From an uncultured Eubacteriales bacterium (GTDB lineage Bacteria > Bacillota > Clostridia > Oscillospirales > Oscillospiraceae), in contig CABVBV010000064.1 in NCBI GenBank assembly GCA_902496595.1, positions 1-11,338 on the forward strand: a DNA stretch of 11,338 nt, written 5' to 3'. This document shows positions 5,501-11,338 of the stretch, piece after piece. The position numbers and the translations under genes are program-made. The stretch's first letter is position 1. Every line of letters begins with the position of its first letter. Below the pieces are notes generated by a model. The model was not told the DNA's origin. It did not search any database and saw only the letters and a program-made list of their open reading frames with translations.

Positions 5501-6300
5501 GCGATTGCGACAGATTCGAGAGCCTGATCAGCGAATATGTGGATGGAGAGCTGCTGGGGCCTCAGAAGACCGAGCTTGAGAACCATATGAGACAGTGCGC
5601 GCACTGCCGCAGACTATGCGATGCGTTCAGGTCGATATCCCTTTCGCTTGGGGAGGAGGCCGCTCCCGCCGGTTTCGCGGAGGACGTGATGGCCGCCGTA
5701 AGAACCCGGGGCGAGTCCGGGGCGACAAGGGACAAGAAGCCCGGAAAGAGCTGGCCCAAGTATCTCGCCCTGGCCGCCTGCCTAGCGCTGGCCGTACTGA
5801 CAACGGTACGGCTCAGCTTGCCGTCGGGAACTACCGGCCAAGCCCCGCCTGAAGCTCAGGCGGCGCAGTTCGGCCTTGCGGCAGTGCCGAAGGAGTTTGA
5901 CTCCGAGCGCAGTGCGGACAGTGACGCGGGCGAGATCACCGATTCTGTTAACGACGCCTCAGTCTCTGCTCAGGACAGCGGTGGGAGCGCATACGCGCCT
6001 ACGCCCATAGAAGCTCCGGAGGACATCGTCAGACTCAGCATCAGCGGAGAGCTGGAGGCGGTGTTGACGGATGCGGACAGCATTGCGACTGTTGCCGGCA
6101 TCCTCAGCTACGGAGACGAGGCCGCTTCGCTTGACACCAGCGCCGAAGCCAGCTGTCAGGTCAGCGTGGAGTATGACGACGGCTTTGAGATCCTTTCGGT
6201 CTGGATATCCGGAGACGAGCTCTTCTGCGCAAGCGAAGGCGGGGACGCATACGAGGCCCTGGGCAGTCCAGCAGAGCTGATGGACGCTCTGGGACAATAA
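5497..6300 (+). CDS. Membrane-anchored zinc-finger anti-sigma factor
   Basis: A 267-residue partner of the ECF sigma factor immediately upstream. Residues 1-45 match an anti-sigma zf-HC2 domain with H30, C34 and C37 (HMRQCAHC). A single hydrophobic segment at about 88-106 (YLALAACLALAVLTTVRL) anchors it in the membrane, leaving about 160 residues outside. That outer part has a Ser/Ala/Asp-rich stretch (125-165) and a folded-looking C-terminal end (about 175-267) that I do not recognise. Family knowledge: such proteins hold the sigma factor inactive until an envelope or redox signal releases it, often by proteolysis. The start follows a GGAGG ribosome binding site and overlaps the sigma stop by 4 nt. 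Last gene of the operon, followed by a strong terminator. Confidence 0.9.
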   Translation: MSDCDRFESLISEYVDGELLGPQKTELENHMRQCAHCRRLCDAFRSISLSLGEEAAPAGFAEDVMAAVRTRGESGATRDKKPGKSWPKYLALAACLALAVLTTVRLSLPSGTTGQAPPEAQAAQFGLAAVPKEFDSERSADSDAGEITDSVNDASVSAQDSGGSAYAPTPIEAPEDIVRLSISGELEAVLTDADSIATVAGILSYGDEAASLDTSAEASCQVSVEYDDGFEILSVWISGDELFCASEGGDAYEALGSPAELMDALGQ

Positions 6301-6313
6301 TCTGTATTGATAA

Positions 6314-6359
6314 CACCCCTCAAATTTGCCTCTCAGGGCAATTTGGGGGGGATTTTTTA
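6314..6359 (+). terminator. Rho-independent terminator of the trmB-antisigma operon
   Basis: CCCCTCAAATTTGCC (6316-6330) pairs with GGCAATTTGGGGGG with one bulged T and a short loop, followed by TTTTTT (6353-6358) and another T-run. It begins about 14 nt after the anti-sigma stop codon. Confidence 0.9.
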
Positions 6360-6392
6360 ATTTTTTCTGAATAATTTACCCGTTATTTTCTA

Positions 6393-6422
6393 TTGCAAAA
6401 AATGTCCCCCCTGTGCTATAAT
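6393..6422 (+). promoter_or_regulatory. Promoter of the rex-SLH unit
   Basis: TTGCAA (6393-6398), an 18-bp spacer and a perfect TATAAT (6417-6422) with an upstream TG (TGCTATAAT, extended -10). The start would lie near 6429, giving a leader of about 55 nt. No convincing Rex operator is seen here. Confidence 0.75.
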
Positions 6423-6483
6423 CATAGACTGAAATGAATTTGCTCGCTATGCGGGACAGTCGAAAGAAAATTGGTGGGTAAAA

Positions 6484-7146
6484 GTGAAACAGCTCAAGGT
6501 ATCAAATAACGTAATCAGACGTCTGCCGAGGTATCTGCGGAAGCTGGACGAGCTCAAGACCGCGGGAGTGGACAGGATCTCTTCCGGAGAGCTTGGGAGA
6601 CAGATGTCGCTGACCTCCTCGCAGATAAGACAGGATTTCAGCTGCTTCGGTGAATTTGGGCAGCAGGGCTACGGCTATAATGTCACAGGACTCCGCGGCG
6701 AGATCGCCTCCATCCTGGGCATGAACAGGGATTTCTCCGTTATCCTCGTCGGCGTGGGCAACATCGGACGCGCTCTCATCGAGAACTTCTGTTTCGAGCA
6801 GTACGGCTTCCATATGCTCGCGGCCTACGACGTCAGGCCGGAGCTCATCGGAACGGACATATCCGGCATCAGGGTTCACGACATCTCCGAGCTGCCGCAG
6901 ATATTTGAGAACAACCGGGTCGACATGGCCGTGCTCTCCGTTCCCAAGATAATGGCGAACCGGGCTGCGCACGAGCTCGTGAGCCACGGTGTCAAGGCCA
7001 TATGGAACTTCACAAATGTGGAGCTGGACGTGGCCGAGTCCGATGTGATCGTGGAGAACATCCACTTCTCGGACAGCCTTCTCGCCCTCGGCTACTATAT
7101 GTCCGAGAAGATCGACTCAGAGTCGAGCGGGAAAAACCAGAAATAA
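6484..7146 (+). CDS. rex: Redox-sensing transcriptional repressor Rex
   Basis: Rex senses the NADH/NAD+ ratio: it binds operators of fermentation and respiration genes when NAD+ is high and lets go when NADH binds. The 220-residue length is typical. Residues 1 to about 76 form the winged-helix DNA-binding domain, with family-typical SSGELGRQMSLTSSQIRQDFSCFGEFG and GQQGYGYNV. Then comes the Rossmann fold with dinucleotide motif GVGNIG at 90-95, and the closing domain-swapped helix (HFSDSLLALGYYMSEK). The GTG start at 6484 follows a GGTGGG ribosome binding site by 5 nt and gives the usual MKxxKVSxxVIRRLPRYLR opening. It is the first gene of a two-gene unit; the SLH gene begins 12 nt later. Confidence 0.96.
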   Translation: MKQLKVSNNVIRRLPRYLRKLDELKTAGVDRISSGELGRQMSLTSSQIRQDFSCFGEFGQQGYGYNVTGLRGEIASILGMNRDFSVILVGVGNIGRALIENFCFEQYGFHMLAAYDVRPELIGTDISGIRVHDISELPQIFENNRVDMAVLSVPKIMANRAAHELVSHGVKAIWNFTNVELDVAESDVIVENIHFSDSLLALGYYMSEKIDSESSGKNQK

Positions 7147-7158
7147 AGAGGTGTCCCC

Positions 7159-8172
7159 ATGCGCAGACGAGTTGCGGCATTTCTGCTGATCGTTTGCCTG
7201 CTGGCCGGAGGCGTCACGGCCTCGGCTGCCGGCAGCGCATCCGACCCGCTCGTTTCCAAGACATACGCCGACGACTGGGCAGAGGCCATCGTCAAGGCCG
7301 CCGCTCAGGATGTCGACGCGGCAGTCTCGGGAGCGTTTTCCGGAACAAAAAAACTCTCTTTGACCGCCGGCTCAGGAGTGAAGCTGTCGGTGGGCTCGAG
7401 CGTAGTCCTGCTCTCCGGCACGGCCATGGCAAGGGTGGTTTCAGGCTCCCTCCTCAATGTCTCTACCGGAACCGAAGTCTCATCCGGCAGCATCGGCCGA
7501 GATCAAATGTATATATGCTGCGAAAAATCCAGCGTCACGGTAACTGCGACTTCGGGCGCCACGCTGCTGGTCTCAGGTTCCTATACCAGTGTAGCGAACA
7601 CCAACATCAGCTTTGCCGACGTGCCGTCGGGCAGCTGGTATTACGACTATGTCTATTCAGCCGTGGCGATGGGCCTCGTAGACGGCATTACGGACACGAG
7701 TTACGGGCCCGACAAGACCTTTACGGTGGCCCAGGCGATCAAGATCGCCGCCTGTATGCATCAGCTCTATCACGAGGGCAGCGTCAGCCTTACCAACGGC
7801 GAGCCCTGGTACGCCAGCTACGTCAGCTACGCGGTCAACAACGGCATCGCGCCTGAGAGCTACGGTTCGCTGACAAGCGCACAATATAACTCTCCGATAA
7901 GCAGGCGCGATTATGTGATGCTGTTTTACAATGCGCTCCCATCGAGTGAATATCAGGCCATCAACAGCGTTGCGGACAACTCGATCCCAGATGTTGCAAG
8001 CGGCAGCATAGGCTCGACTGAGATATATACGTTCTATCGCGCCGGCATACTTGATGGCTCCAGGGACGACGGTTCCTTCCTCCCTGACAGCAGCATCAAG
8101 CGCAGCGAGGTAGCAGCGATAATCGTGAGAATGTTCGATATTGGCGAGCGGAAGACGCTGACGCTCGGATGA
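7159..8172 (+). CDS. Secreted S-layer-homology (SLH) domain surface protein
   Basis: A 337-residue exported protein anchored non-covalently to the cell wall. Residues 1-24 form a signal peptide (RRR, hydrophobic core, ASAAG cleavage region). Residues about 60-145 are a Ser/Thr/Gly/Val-rich beta-type region (e.g. KLSVGSSVVLLSGTAMARV, ICCEKSSVTVTATSGATLLVSGSY) seen in front of SLH domains in related gut Clostridia; ligand unknown. Three SLH repeats follow at about 152-203 (FADVPSGSWYYDYVYSAV), 216-260 and 276-327 (IPDVASGSIGSTEIYTFY). Three repeats usually bind pyruvylated secondary wall polymer, although the second repeat looks divergent. AGAGGTG provides the ribosome binding site for ATG 7159. 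Cotranscribed with rex, from which it is 12 nt away, and ended by a strong hairpin. Confidence 0.92.
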   Translation: MRRRVAAFLLIVCLLAGGVTASAAGSASDPLVSKTYADDWAEAIVKAAAQDVDAAVSGAFSGTKKLSLTAGSGVKLSVGSSVVLLSGTAMARVVSGSLLNVSTGTEVSSGSIGRDQMYICCEKSSVTVTATSGATLLVSGSYTSVANTNISFADVPSGSWYYDYVYSAVAMGLVDGITDTSYGPDKTFTVAQAIKIAACMHQLYHEGSVSLTNGEPWYASYVSYAVNNGIAPESYGSLTSAQYNSPISRRDYVMLFYNALPSSEYQAINSVADNSIPDVASGSIGSTEIYTFYRAGILDGSRDDGSFLPDSSIKRSEVAAIIVRMFDIGERKTLTLG

Positions 8173-8181
8173 GAAAAACTG

Positions 8182-8219
8182 AGGCCCCCTTGTTCCAAGG
8201 GGGCCTGCTTTGCATTTTT
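8182..8219 (+). terminator. Rho-independent terminator of the rex-SLH unit
   Basis: AGGCCCCCTTG (8182-8192) and CAAGGGGGCCT (8196-8206) form a perfect 11-bp stem with a 3-nt loop, followed by a T-rich tail ending in TTTTT (8215-8219). It begins 9 nt after the SLH stop codon. Confidence 0.9.
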
Positions 8220-8250
8220 CGACAAAGGGGATAGCGCTCCGTTCCGCGAG

Positions 8251-8288
8251 AAGCATTTTCAGCGACGCACACGCCGACGAAAATGCTT
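8251..8288. repeat. Unexplained inverted repeat upstream of mnmE
   Basis: AAGCATTTTC (8251-8260) and GAAAATGCTT (8279-8288) are perfect 10-bp arms around an 18-nt GC-rich centre that can add a few inner pairs. On the plus strand TGTAATTTATTT follows, so a second terminator is possible. It could instead be an operator or a copy of a small dispersed repeat. The rest of the 8173-8365 gap holds the terminator at 8182-8219 and no gene or convincing promoter. Confidence 0.5.
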
Positions 8289-8365
8289 GTAATTTATTTC
8301 ACGGCTGCGGCCGCTAAACTCTGCGAGATTTGGAGGCAAACCGCTTCATTATAAAGGAGGAGAAG

Positions 8366-9733
8366 ATGTCTGATACGATTGCGGCGATAGCGACCGGTAT
8401 GGTCGTATCGGCCATAGGCATAGTCCGGGTCTCCGGCCCGGATGCCATTGCAGCGGCAGACCGGGTCTTCCGTCCCTCCGACGGGAGGGATATGTCCGCG
8501 CACAGGGACAGACAGCTGGTCTACGGTAGGCTCGTGGGCTCGGACGATATCACGCTGGATTGGTGCCTGTGCACCATCAGCCGCGGCCCCGGCAGTTACA
8601 CCGGAGAGGATACAGCCGAACTCCAGTGCCACGGCTCCCCCGTCGTGCTCCGCGCCGCGCTCGAAGCTCTGTTCAAAGCCGGCTGCCGTCAGGCCGGGCC
8701 CGGTGAGTTTACAAAGAGGGCCTTCCTGAACGGCAGACTGGATCTGACCCAGGCCGAGGCTGTCATAGATATAATCGAGGCCGAAACATCCGCAGCGGCT
8801 TCTAACGCAGCGGGCCAGCTCGGCGGTGCTCTCAGCCGCAGAGCAGACAAAGTGTATTCGGATATAGTTGACATAATATCTCACTTCGATGCTGTGCTGG
8901 ACTATCCCGACGAGGATCTGGAGCCGTTCGAACTGGAGGCCTACGAGAAGCTGCTTCTCTCCTCTTCTGACGAGCTTGGATTGCTTTTGGACAGCTTTGA
9001 GAGGGGCAGGATACTCCGTGAAGGGCTCAGGGCGGCGATAATCGGCAGGCCGAACGCCGGCAAGAGCTCGCTGCTGAACGCCCTGCTCGGCTACGACAGG
9101 GCCATTGTCACTTCAAGGCCGGGCACGACCAGGGACACGATCGAGGAGAAACTGCTGCTTGGCGGCACGCTCATCAGACTGACGGACACTGCGGGGTTGA
9201 GGATCTCGGCGGACGAGGTGGAGGCTGAGGGCATAAAAAGAGCTCTGCGGGCCGCAGAAGACGCAGAGCTGATAATAGCCGTCTTCGACGGTGCGGAAGA
9301 GCTGAACGATGAAGATCTTGAGACGATAAGGGCCGCATCCGGGGCAAAGAAGAGCATCTGCGTGATAAACAAGACCGATTTGCCCCAGTTGCTGGACACC
9401 GGCGCACTGAGCGGACGATTCAGCGAGACGGTGACTCTGAGCGCCAAAACCGGCGCCGGTCTCGAAGAACTGGCCGATGCCGTGAATCGGCTCTTCCCCC
9501 ACCCTGCCGCTGCCGCCGGAGAAATACTCACGAACGCGAGGCAGGCCGAGGCTGTCGGAAGAGCCAAGGAGGCTCTCGACTCGGCCGTTGAAGCCATGAG
9601 GGCCCGGCTCACCCCGGACGCAGTTTTGACCGAGGCCGAGCAGGCCCTTGGATATCTGGCGGAGCTGACCGGCAGAAGCGTCCGCGACGATGTCACAGAC
9701 CGCATCTTCTCCAGGTTCTGTGTCGGAAAATAG
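8366..9733 (+). CDS. mnmE: tRNA uridine-5-carboxymethylaminomethyl modification GTPase
   Basis: MnmE, with MnmG, modifies U34 in the wobble position of certain tRNAs (cmnm5U family). At 455 residues it is full length. The N-terminal formyl-tetrahydrofolate-binding domain opens with DTIAAIATGMVVSAIGIVRVSG; a helical domain with GPGEFTKRAFLNGRLDLTQAEAV (111-133) follows. The inserted GTPase domain has G1 GRPNAGKSS (227-235), G2 PGTTRD (252-257), G3 DTAG (274-277) and G4 NKTD (335-338). The protein ends in FCVGK with the catalytic-family cysteine C452. The ATG at 8366 follows AAAGGAGG (8353-8360) by 5 nt. In many Firmicutes mnmE is followed by mnmG; here it meets a convergent gene after 10 bp, so that partner is elsewhere. 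No strong promoter is visible upstream. Confidence 0.97.
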   Translation: MSDTIAAIATGMVVSAIGIVRVSGPDAIAAADRVFRPSDGRDMSAHRDRQLVYGRLVGSDDITLDWCLCTISRGPGSYTGEDTAELQCHGSPVVLRAALEALFKAGCRQAGPGEFTKRAFLNGRLDLTQAEAVIDIIEAETSAAASNAAGQLGGALSRRADKVYSDIVDIISHFDAVLDYPDEDLEPFELEAYEKLLLSSSDELGLLLDSFERGRILREGLRAAIIGRPNAGKSSLLNALLGYDRAIVTSRPGTTRDTIEEKLLLGGTLIRLTDTAGLRISADEVEAEGIKRALRAAEDAELIIAVFDGAEELNDEDLETIRAASGAKKSICVINKTDLPQLLDTGALSGRFSETVTLSAKTGAGLEELADAVNRLFPHPAAAAGEILTNARQAEAVGRAKEALDSAVEAMRARLTPDAVLTEAEQALGYLAELTGRSVRDDVTDRIFSRFCVGK

Positions 9734-9743
9734 ACCGGTATGG

Positions 9744-10526
9744 TCACGTCGCGACATATTTTGTGCGCTCCCGGAGGAATGCTCTGAGTTCCGGCAGGCA
9801 GCCGGACATCAGGTCGGCTTTTTGCAGAGGCAGCACCAGTTTCTCGGTGAAGAGCAGGATGAGGTCGTCGGTCTCGACGGCCAGGGTCAGCTCCGGGCAG
9901 TCCATCAATTTTGACACGGGCTCATTCCTGTGTGAGACTTCTACTCCGCTGCCGTCCAACTTCAGGCGGAGCTCCCCGGCTCCGGGCGCCTCCTCCCTGC
10001 CGCTCAGGAGCACTTTCGCGGGCTTTTCATAGCGGTTTTTTCGGGTCTTGTAGCTGCCGAGAAGCGCGGCAAGACCTATGAGCACCGTGATTGCTCCAGG
10101 CCACAGCATATTCCCAAGCATCGGCGGGGCCACGGCCGATGCCAGGCAGAGGAAGCCGCCCACCACCAGGCTGAGCACCCCGAGAAGCCTCGGCTTCAGC
10201 AGGCAGAGCAGCAGCATACCGGCCGCACAGCACACGGCACCTGTGATATACAGCGAGGGCTCGGCGGGCTCCATGAGCCCGGGTATCATGGCAAAGAGGC
10301 CGAGCAGCCAGGTAAACATGGCGGCGCCTGTTCTCATGAGTCTGCGCCCGGCCCTGTGCTGCTCATCTGCCACGGCGCGGCTGTTCAGCCAGTCGGTAAT
10401 GCTCCAAAGCCGGGGATATTTTTCCCGGGACACCAGTTCTGTCCTCAGTTCCAGAGCACGGCTGACCTGGGGGATCAGGGCCTCGGCATCCATGCCGCTA
10501 AGTTCAAAGGTAAATTCCTGTGCCAT
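9744..10526 (-). CDS. Uncharacterised four-helix membrane protein, YcxB-like C-terminus
   Basis: A 260-residue protein. A charged N-terminal part (1-60) precedes four hydrophobic segments at about 66-84, 91-110, 112-132 and 138-157, then a cytoplasmic-type tail from 160 on. The tail (LKLDGSGVEVSHRNEP, VETDDLILLFTEKLVLPLQKADL, ELRAFLRERTKYV) resembles the beta-rich end of YcxB-like proteins, whose function is unknown; this likeness is recalled, not tested. The ATG at 10526-10524 follows GGAGGG (10537-10532) by 5 nt. The gene converges on mnmE with a 10-bp gap and no terminator hairpin between them, so the two transcripts probably overlap at their 3' ends. It diverges from the 180-residue gene, with 93 bp between the start codons. 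Confidence 0.8.
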   Translation of the reverse strand: MAQEFTFELSGMDAEALIPQVSRALELRTELVSREKYPRLWSITDWLNSRAVADEQHRAGRRLMRTGAAMFTWLLGLFAMIPGLMEPAEPSLYITGAVCCAAGMLLLCLLKPRLLGVLSLVVGGFLCLASAVAPPMLGNMLWPGAITVLIGLAALLGSYKTRKNRYEKPAKVLLSGREEAPGAGELRLKLDGSGVEVSHRNEPVSKLMDCPELTLAVETDDLILLFTEKLVLPLQKADLMSGCLPELRAFLRERTKYVAT

Positions 10527-10619
10527 GTCTACCCTCCGTTCTCATCCATTGTATAAGCATAGCACAGCATCATTAAAATCACATGAGAAACTCGAAATAA
10601 CGGGAAAGAGGTGCGTAAA
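10527..10619. other. Divergent intergenic region without clear promoters
   Basis: AT-richer than its surroundings. The plus strand offers TTGTAT (10549-10554) with TAAAAT (10574-10579) at a long 19-bp spacing. The minus strand has a TATACAAT (10555-10548) with only a poor -35. Both neighbouring genes presumably start from here, but neither promoter is convincing. Confidence 0.3.
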
Positions 10620-11162
10620 ATGTCCATATTCCGCAGAAATGCAGCAGCGGAGCCCGACCTGCCCTGGAGCGGCCGCATGGTCTTGACGGTAACAGGGAGC
10701 GGGCCGAAGGTCGACTATCCCAACAGCTGCTACTCGAGCAGCAAGCTGCTCTGGGTCAGCCGGGAAAGCTCCGATGACGGCAGTCCGCTCCAAAGCCGCA
10801 CTCCCTCGGAGCACAGCACTGTCTTTAATTACGCCGGAGGCTTCAAGGCAGCCGGCAGAAGCTACTCCGCTCTGGAGCAGCTGTTCGTCGAACATGACGA
10901 CACCAAGACCTTCTGCCGCGATTGCTATGGGCGCGAGGTGCTCTACCTTGCCGAGCGATTCCCCTGCTTCGACAGCTACGACTATGCCAACGAAACGCGC
11001 TTCTACCGCTGGTTTTTCCTCCGGCAGAACGACCGGCTCACGAGGATCCACTACACCGACGAAACGAATAAGATCTATGTCACGGAAGATGTGCTCTACC
11101 TGGAGTCGGGGCTCTGGTCGCAGATGTGCCGGTATGGGTACTTCAATGCTGAAGAACCCTGA
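10620..11162 (+). CDS. Unrecognised 180-residue cysteine-containing protein
   Basis: I do not recognise the family. It has no signal peptide or membrane segment and is rich in aromatic residues, especially in the C-terminal half (FDSYDYANETRFYRWFFL, IHYTDETNKIYV). Cysteines are at 37, 99, 102, 116 and 170; C99 and C102 form a CxxC (FCRDCYGRE), which may bind metal or be redox-active, but no second CxxC pair is present. The start at ATG 10620 follows AAAGAGG (10605-10611) by 8 nt; the in-frame GTG at 10611 would overlap that site. Codon use resembles the flanking genes, so it looks native. It is followed after 18 nt by the mini-gene at 11181 and is likely in the same transcript. Confidence 0.75.
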   Translation: MSIFRRNAAAEPDLPWSGRMVLTVTGSGPKVDYPNSCYSSSKLLWVSRESSDDGSPLQSRTPSEHSTVFNYAGGFKAAGRSYSALEQLFVEHDDTKTFCRDCYGREVLYLAERFPCFDSYDYANETRFYRWFFLRQNDRLTRIHYTDETNKIYVTEDVLYLESGLWSQMCRYGYFNAEEP

Positions 11163-11180
11163 GAGCAGGTGCGTAGGAAG

Positions 11181-11312
11181 ATGAAAGGCTTTTCACGCAA
11201 GTGCCTTGATTTTTCACTCTGCGGTTTGAACTGCGGGCTCTGCACCATGAAGCTCGGCGGATACTGTCCCGGCTGCGGCGGCGAAACTCTGCCAGGCTTT
11301 GAGACAAACTGA
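11181..11312 (+). CDS. 43-residue cysteine-rich protein, DUF3795-like N-terminal fragment
   Basis: Reads MKGFSRKCLDFSLCGLNC, then GLCTMKLGGYCPGCGGE, then TLPGFETN and a stop. Six cysteines lie at 8, 14, 18, 21, 29 and 32. The LCGLNCGLCxMxLGGYCPGCGG wording is the N-terminal signature of DUF3795 proteins, which are normally around 100 residues or more, with further cysteines; here everything after it is missing. None of the other frames visibly resumes the family sequence before the window ends, and a hairpin begins at the stop codon, so this is either a truncated relic or a genuine mini-protein. The cysteines suggest zinc or iron-sulfur binding (inferred). Possible ribosome binding sites are AGGTG (11167-11171) or AGGA closer to the ATG. 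Confidence 0.6.
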   Translation: MKGFSRKCLDFSLCGLNCGLCTMKLGGYCPGCGGETLPGFETN

Positions 11313-11338
11313 AGCCCGCTGCGTTGCGCAGCGGCTTC
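11311..11338 (+). terminator. Terminator-like hairpin at the right edge
   Basis: GAAGCC and GCTGCG (11311-11323) pair with CGCAGC and GGCTTC (11327-11338): 12 base pairs with one bulged C (11317) and a TTG loop. It overlaps the stop codon of the 43-residue gene. The window ends at the last base of the stem, so a T-run cannot be seen. Confidence 0.6.

Noticed and set aside
6366..6390. AATAA-8-TTATT dyad upstream of rex as a Rex operator
   Set aside because: Only five matching bases per arm, and it lacks the TTGT...ACAA edges of known Rex sites; an AT-rich tract explains it.
6485..6513. TGAAAC followed by CGTA at the start of rex, resembling an ECF (SigW-type) promoter
   Set aside because: The spacer is about 19 bp rather than the usual 16-17, and it lies inside the rex coding sequence with a good SigA promoter upstream.
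7002..7856. 284-codon plus-strand reading across the rex/SLH junction
   Set aside because: Arg/Gly-rich out-of-frame translation over two confident genes, with no family signature.
8287..8355. Promoter candidates for mnmE (TTGTAA with TAAACT; TATAAA at 8350)
   Set aside because: The first pair has a 22-bp spacer; the second would start transcription inside or after the ribosome binding site.

Overview
The window looks like chromosome of an anaerobic, Gram-positive, moderately GC-rich member of the Clostridia, plausibly Oscillospiraceae-like. This is inferred from a Rex redox repressor, an S-layer-homology (SLH) surface protein, an ECF sigma factor with a zinc-finger (zf-HC2) anti-sigma factor, SigA-type promoters, and strong AGGAGG-like ribosome binding sites with GTG and TTG starts. 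Most of it is core housekeeping DNA. The left 1.6 kb and right 0.8 kb are more accessory in character. I see no CRISPR array, insertion sequence, integrase or phage gene.

Left region (1-1620, mostly minus strand): the first codons of a gene leaving the window; a conserved uncharacterised 72-residue protein; a decayed ArsR/SdpR-type repressor whose promoter and 20-bp palindromic operator still look intact; and a LysE/RhtB amino-acid exporter. The exporter faces a plus-strand HTH-cupin regulator at 1627-2175. The two SigA-type promoters of that pair point at each other, so the transcripts should overlap at their 5' ends.

Centre (2250-6360): a tRNA-Pro(UGG) gene with its own promoter and terminator on the minus strand is divergent from a tightly packed plus-strand operon: trmB, exoA, dusB, an ECF sigma factor and its membrane anti-sigma factor. 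The genes overlap or nearly touch, and a strong terminator ends the operon. It combines two tRNA-modification enzymes, a DNA-repair nuclease and a stress-type signalling pair.

Right (6390-11338): rex, with its own extended -10 promoter, forms a two-gene unit with a secreted SLH protein, ended by a strong hairpin. Then come mnmE (tRNA wobble modification GTPase) and a convergent four-helix membrane protein. A divergent pair of unknown genes closes the window: a 180-residue cysteine-containing protein and a 43-residue mini-protein matching only the cysteine-rich N-terminus of the DUF3795 family. A terminator-like hairpin follows directly. Three of the enzymes (TrmB, DusB, MnmE) act on tRNA. No clearly new system is visible. 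The best candidates for a second look are the facing promoters, the dead SdpR locus with a live control region, the Rex-SLH unit and the terminal cysteine-rich gene pair.
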